Positions 58,801 through 64,000 of a stretch of 64,000 bases of DNA are shown piece after piece. Below the pieces are notes generated by a model that saw nothing but the letters and a program-made list of their open reading frames with translations, was not told where the DNA came from and did no database searches. How positions within the stretch are numbered: the first letter of the stretch is position 1; each line of letters opens with the position of its first letter. The DNA is from Streptomyces sp. RKAG290 (GTDB taxonomy: Bacteria > Actinomycetota > Actinomycetes > Streptomycetales > Streptomycetaceae): NCBI RefSeq assembly GCF_023701695.1, contig NZ_JAJOZC010000001.1, positions 5,641,894 to 5,705,893 on the forward strand. Direction: 5' to 3'. The position numbers and the translations under genes were made by a program.

Positions 58801-61800
58801 ATGCGCACCGACGCCTGGTCGCCCATGGACGGTCGCCCCGCCCAGCAGGGGATGTACGACCCCCGCAACGAGCACGACGCCTGTGGCGTCGGGTTCGTGG
58901 CCACTCTGACCGGTGTGGCCAGCCACGAGCTGGTCGAGCAGGCGCTGACCGTACTGCGCAACCTCGAACACCGAGGCGCCACCGGATCCGAGATCGACTC
59001 CGGTGACGGCGCCGGAATCCTGCTCCAGGTACCGGACGCCTTCCTCCGCGCCGAGGTCCCCTTCGACCTCCCCGAGGCCGGTGCCTACGCCGTCGGCATC
59101 GCATTCCTGCCCGCGGACGACTCCACCGCGGCAGTCCGCGGCCTCGAGAAGATCGCAGCCGAAGAGGGCCTGAAGGTCGTCGGCTGGCGCGAGGTCCCGG
59201 TCACCCCCGACATCCTCGGCAAGGGCGCCCGCGCCACCATGCCCGAGTTCCGCCAGCTGATCGTCGCGGACGGCGAGAGCACCGGCATCGTCCTGGACCG
59301 CAAGGCCTTCGTGCTGCGCAAGCGTGCCGAGCGTGAGACCGGGGTCTACTTCCCGTCGCTCTCCGCCCGCACCATCGTCTACAAGGGCATGCTCACCACC
59401 GGGCAGCTGGAGCCGTTCTTCCCGGACCTCTCCGACGCCCGTTTCGCCACCACGGTCGCGCTGGTCCACTCGCGCTTCTCCACCAACACCTTCCCGAGCT
59501 GGCCGCTCGCCCACCCGTACCGCTTCGTCGCGCACAACGGCGAGATCAACACGGTCAAGGGCAACCGCAACTGGATGAAGGCCCGCGAGTCCCAGCTCGC
59601 CTCCAGCCTCTTCGGTACGGAGCAGCTGGACCGGATCTTCCCCGTCTGCACCCCGGACGCCTCCGACTCGGCCTCCTTCGACGAGGTCCTGGAGCTGCTC
59701 CACCTCGGCGGCCGCTCGCTGCCGCACTCGGTGCTGATGATGGTCCCCGAGGCGTGGGAGAACCACGACTCGATGGACCCGGCACGGCGTGCCTTCTACC
59801 AGTACCACTCCACGATGATGGAGCCCTGGGACGGCCCGGCCTGCGTCACCTTCACCGACGGCGTCCAGGTCGGCGCGGTCCTGGACCGCAACGGTCTGCG
59901 CCCCGGCCGCTACTGGGTCACCGACGACGGCCTCGTCGTGCTCTCCTCCGAGGTCGGCGTCCTGGACATCGACCCCGCGAAGGTCGTCCGCAAGGGCCGC
60001 CTGCAGCCCGGCAAGATGTTCCTCGTCGACACCGCCGAGCACCGCATCATCGAGGACGACGAGATCAAGGCGTCCCTCGCCGCCGAGCAGCCGTACCAGG
60101 AGTGGCTGGAGACCGGCGAGATCGAGCTGGAGGACCTCCCCGAGCGGGAGCACATCGTGCACACGCACGCCTCCGTCACCCGCCGCCAGCAGACCTTCGG
60201 GTACACCGAGGAGGAGCTCCGCGTCCTCCTCGCGCCGATGGCCCGCACCGCCGGCGAACCGCTCGGCTCCATGGGCACCGACTCGCCGATCGCCGCACTG
60301 TCCGCGCGCCCCCGGCTGCTCTTCGACTACTTCACCCAGCTGTTCGCGCAGGTCACCAACCCGCCGCTGGACGCCATCCGCGAGGAGCTCGTCACCTCGC
60401 TGCGCTCCACGCTCGGCCCGGCCGGCAACATCCTGGAGCCGACCGCCGCCGCGTGTCGCAGCGTCACGCTGCCCTTCCCGGTGATCGACAACGACGAGCT
60501 GGCCAAGCTCATACACATCAACGCCGACGGCGACATGCCGGGCATGAAGGCCGCCACCCTCTCCGGCCTCTACCGGGTCGGCGGCGGCGGCGAGGCACTC
60601 GCCGCGCGGATCGAGCAGATCTGCACCGAGGTCGACGCCGCCATCGAGGACGGCGCCCGCCTGGTCGTCCTGTCCGACCGGCACTCCGACGCCGAGCACG
60701 CGCCGATCCCGTCGCTGCTGCTCACCTCGGCCGTCCACCACCACCTCATCCGCACCAAGCAGCGCACCCAGGTGGGTCTGCTGGTCGAGGCCGGTGACGT
60801 CCGCGAGGTCCACCACGTCGCACTGCTGATCGGCTACGGCGCCGCGGCCGTCAACCCGTACCTCGCCATGGAGTCCGTCGAGGACCTGGTCAGGGCCGGC
60901 ACGTTCATCGAGGGCATCGAGGCCGAGCAGGCCATCCGAAACCTCATCTACGCGCTGGGCAAGGGCGTCCTGAAGGTCATGTCCAAGATGGGCATCTCCA
61001 CCGTCGCCTCCTACCGCGGCGCCCAGGTCTTCGAGGCCGTCGGCCTGGACGAGGAATTCGTCGCCCGGTACTTCAACGGCACCGCCACCAAGATCGGCGG
61101 CGCCGGACTCGATGTCGTCGCCAAGGAGGTCGCCGCCCGGCACGCCAAGGGCTACCCCGCCTCCGGCATCTCCGCCTCGCACCGCGCGCTGGAGATCGGC
61201 GGCGAGTACCAGTGGCGCCGTGAGGGCGAGCCGCACCTGTTCGACCCGGAGACGGTCTTCCGCCTCCAGCACGCGGCCCGCAGCCGCCGGTACGACATCT
61301 TCAAGAAGTACACGGACCGGGTGAACGAGCAGTCCGAGCGCCTGATGACGCTGCGCGGCCTGTTCGGCTTCAAGTCGGACCGCGAGGCGATCGACATCGA
61401 CGAGGTCGAGTCCGTCTCCGAACTCGTCAAGCGCTTCTCCACCGGCGCCATGTCGTACGGCTCGATCTCCCGCGAGGCGCACGAGACCCTCGCCATCGCC
61501 ATGAACCAGCTGGGCGGCAAGTCCAACACCGGTGAGGGCGGCGAGGACGCCGACCGGCTGTACGACCCGGCGCGCCGCTCCTCCATCAAGCAGGTCGCCT
61601 CCGGCCGCTTCGGTGTGACCAGCGAGTACCTCGTCAACGCGGACGACATCCAGATCAAGATGGCGCAGGGTGCCAAGCCCGGTGAGGGCGGCCAGCTGCC
61701 CGGCCACAAGGTCTACCCGTGGGTCGCCAAGACCCGGCACTCCACCCCGGGTGTCGGTCTCATCTCCCCGCCGCCGCACCACGACATCTACTCCATCGAG

Positions 61801-63360
61801 GACCTGGCTCAGCTGATCCACGACCTCAAGAACGCCAACCCGGCGGCCCGCATCCACGTGAAGCTGGTCTCCGAGGTCGGTGTCGGCACGGTCGCCGCCG
61901 GTGTCTCCAAGGCGCACGCGGACGTCGTCCTCATCTCCGGCCACGACGGCGGAACGGGCGCCTCCCCGCTCACCTCGCTGAAGCACGCGGGCGGTCCCTG
62001 GGAGCTCGGCCTCGCCGAGACCCAGCAGACGCTGCTGCTCAACGGCCTGCGCGACCGGATCGTCGTGCAGACGGACGGCCAGCTCAAGACCGGCCGCGAC
62101 GTCGTCATCGCCGCACTGCTGGGCGCCGAGGAGTTCGGTTTCGCGACCGCGCCGCTCGTCGTCTCCGGCTGCGTCATGATGCGCGTCTGCCACCTGGACA
62201 CCTGCCCGGTCGGCATCGCCACCCAGAACCCGGTCCTGCGCGACCGCTTCTCCGGCAAGGCCGAGTACGTCGTCAACTTCTTCGAGTTCATCGCCCAGGA
62301 AGTCCGCGAGATCCTCGCCGAGCTCGGCTTCCGTACGATCGAAGAGGCCGTCGGCCACGCCGAGCTGCTCGACACCGACCGTGCGATCACGCACTGGAAG
62401 GCACAGGGCCTCGACCTCAAGCCGCTGTTCCACGTCCCCGAGCTGGCCGACGGCGCCGTCCGCCACCAGAGCACGGAGCAGGACCACGGCCTGGACAAGG
62501 CACTCGACAACGAGCTCATCAAGCTCGCCGCCGACGCCCTGCAGGCCGACAGCGCCGAGGCCGCCCAGCCGGTCCGCGCACAGATCGCGATCCGCAACAT
62601 CAACCGGACCGTGGGCACCATGCTCGGTCACGAGGTCACGAAGAAGTTCGGCGGTGCGGGCCTGCCCGAGGACACCATCGACATCACCTTCACCGGCTCC
62701 GCCGGCCAGTCCTTCGGTGCCTTCCTGCCCAGCGGTGTGACGCTGCGACTGGAGGGCGACGCCAACGACTACGTCGGCAAGGGCCTCTCCGGCGGCCGCG
62801 TCATCGTCCGCCCGGACCGCGGCGCCGACCACCTCGCCGAGTACTCCACCATCGCGGGCAACACCATCGCCTACGGCGCCACCGGCGGCGAGCTGTTCCT
62901 GCGCGGCCGGACCGGCGAGCGGTTCTGCGTCCGCAACTCCGGCGCCACCGTCGTCTCGGAAGGCGTGGGCGACCACGGCTGCGAGTACATGACCGGCGGA
63001 CACGCCGTCGTCCTCGGTGAGACCGGACGCAACTTCGCCGCGGGCATGTCGGGCGGTGTCGCCTACGTCATCGACCTGAACCGCGACCACGTCAACGTCG
63101 GGAACCTCGGCGCGGTCGAGGCACTCTCCGACACCGACAAGCAGTGGCTGCACGACGTCGTGCGCCGCCACCAGGAAGAGACCGGATCCACGGTCGCCGA
63201 GAAGCTTCTCGCCGAGTGGGACACCGCGGTGGCCCGCTTCAGCAAGATCATCCCGTCCACCTACAAGGCAGTGCTCGCCGCCAAGGACGCCGCTGAGCTC
63301 GCCGGTCTCTCCGAGCAGGAGACCACCGAGAAGATGATGGAGGCGGCGACCAATGGCTGA
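58801..63360 (+). CDS. gltB: Glutamate synthase large subunit
   Basis: 1519 residues. It makes two glutamates from glutamine and 2-oxoglutarate with electrons from GltD. The N-terminal Ntn amidotransferase has D-A-C-G-V-G near residue 28, where Cys28 is the nucleophile exposed after propeptide removal. The central and FMN-binding (beta-alpha)8 domains follow, with G-H-D-G-G-T-G-A-S-P-L. The 3Fe-4S cluster uses Cys1124, Cys1130 and Cys1135 (C-V-M-M-R-V-C...C-P-V-G). The C-terminal GXGXG beta-helix domain closes the protein. The ATG at 58801 has GGGAGAG upstream. Its stop overlaps gltD (start 63353). Confidence 0.97.
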   Translation: MRTDAWSPMDGRPAQQGMYDPRNEHDACGVGFVATLTGVASHELVEQALTVLRNLEHRGATGSEIDSGDGAGILLQVPDAFLRAEVPFDLPEAGAYAVGIAFLPADDSTAAVRGLEKIAAEEGLKVVGWREVPVTPDILGKGARATMPEFRQLIVADGESTGIVLDRKAFVLRKRAERETGVYFPSLSARTIVYKGMLTTGQLEPFFPDLSDARFATTVALVHSRFSTNTFPSWPLAHPYRFVAHNGEINTVKGNRNWMKARESQLASSLFGTEQLDRIFPVCTPDASDSASFDEVLELLHLGGRSLPHSVLMMVPEAWENHDSMDPARRAFYQYHSTMMEPWDGPACVTFTDGVQVGAVLDRNGLRPGRYWVTDDGLVVLSSEVGVLDIDPAKVVRKGRLQPGKMFLVDTAEHRIIEDDEIKASLAAEQPYQEWLETGEIELEDLPEREHIVHTHASVTRRQQTFGYTEEELRVLLAPMARTAGEPLGSMGTDSPIAALSARPRLLFDYFTQLFAQVTNPPLDAIREELVTSLRSTLGPAGNILEPTAAACRSVTLPFPVIDNDELAKLIHINADGDMPGMKAATLSGLYRVGGGGEALAARIEQICTEVDAAIEDGARLVVLSDRHSDAEHAPIPSLLLTSAVHHHLIRTKQRTQVGLLVEAGDVREVHHVALLIGYGAAAVNPYLAMESVEDLVRAGTFIEGIEAEQAIRNLIYALGKGVLKVMSKMGISTVASYRGAQVFEAVGLDEEFVARYFNGTATKIGGAGLDVVAKEVAARHAKGYPASGISASHRALEIGGEYQWRREGEPHLFDPETVFRLQHAARSRRYDIFKKYTDRVNEQSERLMTLRGLFGFKSDREAIDIDEVESVSELVKRFSTGAMSYGSISREAHETLAIAMNQLGGKSNTGEGGEDADRLYDPARRSSIKQVASGRFGVTSEYLVNADDIQIKMAQGAKPGEGGQLPGHKVYPWVAKTRHSTPGVGLISPPPHHDIYSIEDLAQLIHDLKNANPAARIHVKLVSEVGVGTVAAGVSKAHADVVLISGHDGGTGASPLTSLKHAGGPWELGLAETQQTLLLNGLRDRIVVQTDGQLKTGRDVVIAALLGAEEFGFATAPLVVSGCVMMRVCHLDTCPVGIATQNPVLRDRFSGKAEYVVNFFEFIAQEVREILAELGFRTIEEAVGHAELLDTDRAITHWKAQGLDLKPLFHVPELADGAVRHQSTEQDHGLDKALDNELIKLAADALQADSAEAAQPVRAQIAIRNINRTVGTMLGHEVTKKFGGAGLPEDTIDITFTGSAGQSFGAFLPSGVTLRLEGDANDYVGKGLSGGRVIVRPDRGADHLAEYSTIAGNTIAYGATGGELFLRGRTGERFCVRNSGATVVSEGVGDHGCEYMTGGHAVVLGETGRNFAAGMSGGVAYVIDLNRDHVNVGNLGAVEALSDTDKQWLHDVVRRHQEETGSTVAEKLLAEWDTAVARFSKIIPSTYKAVLAAKDAAELAGLSEQETTEKMMEAATNG

Positions 63361-64000
63361 CCCCAAGGGCTTCCTGACCACCGGCCGCGAGGTCGCCACG
63401 ACCCGCCCCGTGGACGAGCGCGTCAAGGACTGGAACGAGGTCTACGTTCCGGGCTCGCTGCTCCCGATCATCAGCAAGCAGGCCGGCCGCTGCATGGACT
63501 GCGGCATCCCGTTCTGCCACCAGGGCTGTCCGCTCGGAAACCTCATCCCCGAGTGGAACGACTACGCCTACCGCGAGGACTGGACGGCCGCGTCCGAGCG
63601 CCTGCACGCCACGAACAACTTCCCGGAGTTCACCGGGCGGCTCTGCCCGGCCCCGTGCGAGTCGGCGTGTGTGCTCGGCATCAACCAGCCGGCCGTCACC
63701 ATCAAGAACGTCGAAGTCTCCATCATCGACAAGGCGTGGGACCGCGGCGACGTCACCCCGCAGCCGCCCGAGCGCCTCTCCGGCAAGACCGTCGCCGTCA
63801 TCGGCTCAGGCCCGGCCGGTCTCGCCGCCGCCCAGCAGCTGACCCGGGCCGGCCACACGGTCGCCGTCTACGAGCGCGCGGACCGTATCGGGGGACTCCT
63901 GCGGTACGGCATCCCCGAGTTCAAGATGGAGAAGTCGCACATCAACCGCCGCATCGAGCAGATGCGCGCGGAGGGCACCAAGTTCCGCACCGAGGTGGAG
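63353..64000 (+). CDS. gltD: Glutamate synthase small subunit, 5' part
   Basis: 216 residues visible; the 3' end lies beyond the window. This is the NADPH-dependent FAD/Fe-S subunit that feeds electrons to GltB. Two cysteine motifs, C-M-D-C-G-I-P-F-C...C-P-L-G-N near residue 47 and C-P-A-P-C-E-S-A-C near residue 97, bind the 4Fe-4S clusters. G-S-G-P-A-G-L-A-A-A starts the FAD Rossmann fold near residue 148. The ATG at 63353 has GGAGG nine bases upstream and overlaps the gltB stop by eight bases. Confidence 0.97.
   Translation, partial: MADPKGFLTTGREVATTRPVDERVKDWNEVYVPGSLLPIISKQAGRCMDCGIPFCHQGCPLGNLIPEWNDYAYREDWTAASERLHATNNFPEFTGRLCPAPCESACVLGINQPAVTIKNVEVSIIDKAWDRGDVTPQPPERLSGKTVAVIGSGPAGLAAAQQLTRAGHTVAVYERADRIGGLLRYGIPEFKMEKSHINRRIEQMRAEGTKFRTEVE

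Noticed and set aside
58693..63426. 1577-codon open frame on the minus strand opposite gltB
   Set aside because: Shadow frame of gltB for the same reason; no recognisable motif.

Overview
The window is a high-GC stretch with strong G/C bias at third codon positions, many GTG starts and many ATGA/GTGA stop-start overlaps. Gene content and order (rluD, dnaE, his operon, trp cluster with trpM and a bifunctional PriA-type hisA, lgt, gltBD) point to a Streptomyces chromosome core. From memory, the order resembles the S. coelicolor dnaE-his-trp-gltB region, read from rluD towards gltD. No tRNA, rRNA, CRISPR array or complete prophage was recognised.

Layout. 0-8.3 kb holds an rluD fragment, a GNAT acetyltransferase, a CPA1 cation/proton antiporter, an MscS channel, a small alpha/beta hydrolase, a membrane-anchored DsbA-like protein, a membrane protein, a small secreted protein and a DUF2252 protein. 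A lone large serine integrase (8.5-10.0 kb) sits directly upstream of dnaE (10.0-13.6 kb). From 13.5 to 18.3 kb there are three reading-frame breaks (dnaE end, a NYN-domain gene, a small membrane protein gene). Each looks like loss of one base from a short G or C run, and a fourth is possible at the ABC permease start. Next come a 59-bp tandem repeat, ybaK, a Lon-N-domain protein, an unknown protein and a large protein with a membrane C-terminus, all on the minus strand.

22.97-28.7 kb is the tightly coupled operon hisD-hisC-hisB-(small membrane protein)-hisH-priA-(RidA)-hisF. It is followed by a secreted cutinase/PET-hydrolase-type polyesterase, an alpha/beta hydrolase, a giant LuxR-type regulator with a changed Walker A, a PucR-type regulator, a sodium/solute symporter, and an ArsR-like regulator with an MFS exporter. 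The ArsR-like gene is preceded by two TTGCGCAA palindromes that overlap the symporter stop codon. 39.9-47.0 kb carries hisI-trpE, three small membrane proteins, and trpC-trpM-trpB-trpA ending at a strong terminator; a second DsbA-like gene and lgt follow. The missing trpF function is expected to come from priA.

49.3-57.4 kb on the minus strand is a seven-gene run in which six junctions overlap. It encodes four divergent ADP-ribosylglycohydrolase (DraG/ARH) paralogues, a ribokinase-type PfkB kinase, a CaiB/BaiF CoA-transferase and an HpcH/HpaI (CitE-like) lyase. This is the most interesting system in the window: it looks like a salvage or catabolic pathway for an ADP-ribosyl or other N-glycosyl compound. 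A divergent promoter region with a 60-bp inverted repeat separates it from a VIT-type iron/manganese transporter. The window ends with gltB, which has a long structured leader, and the 5' part of gltD.
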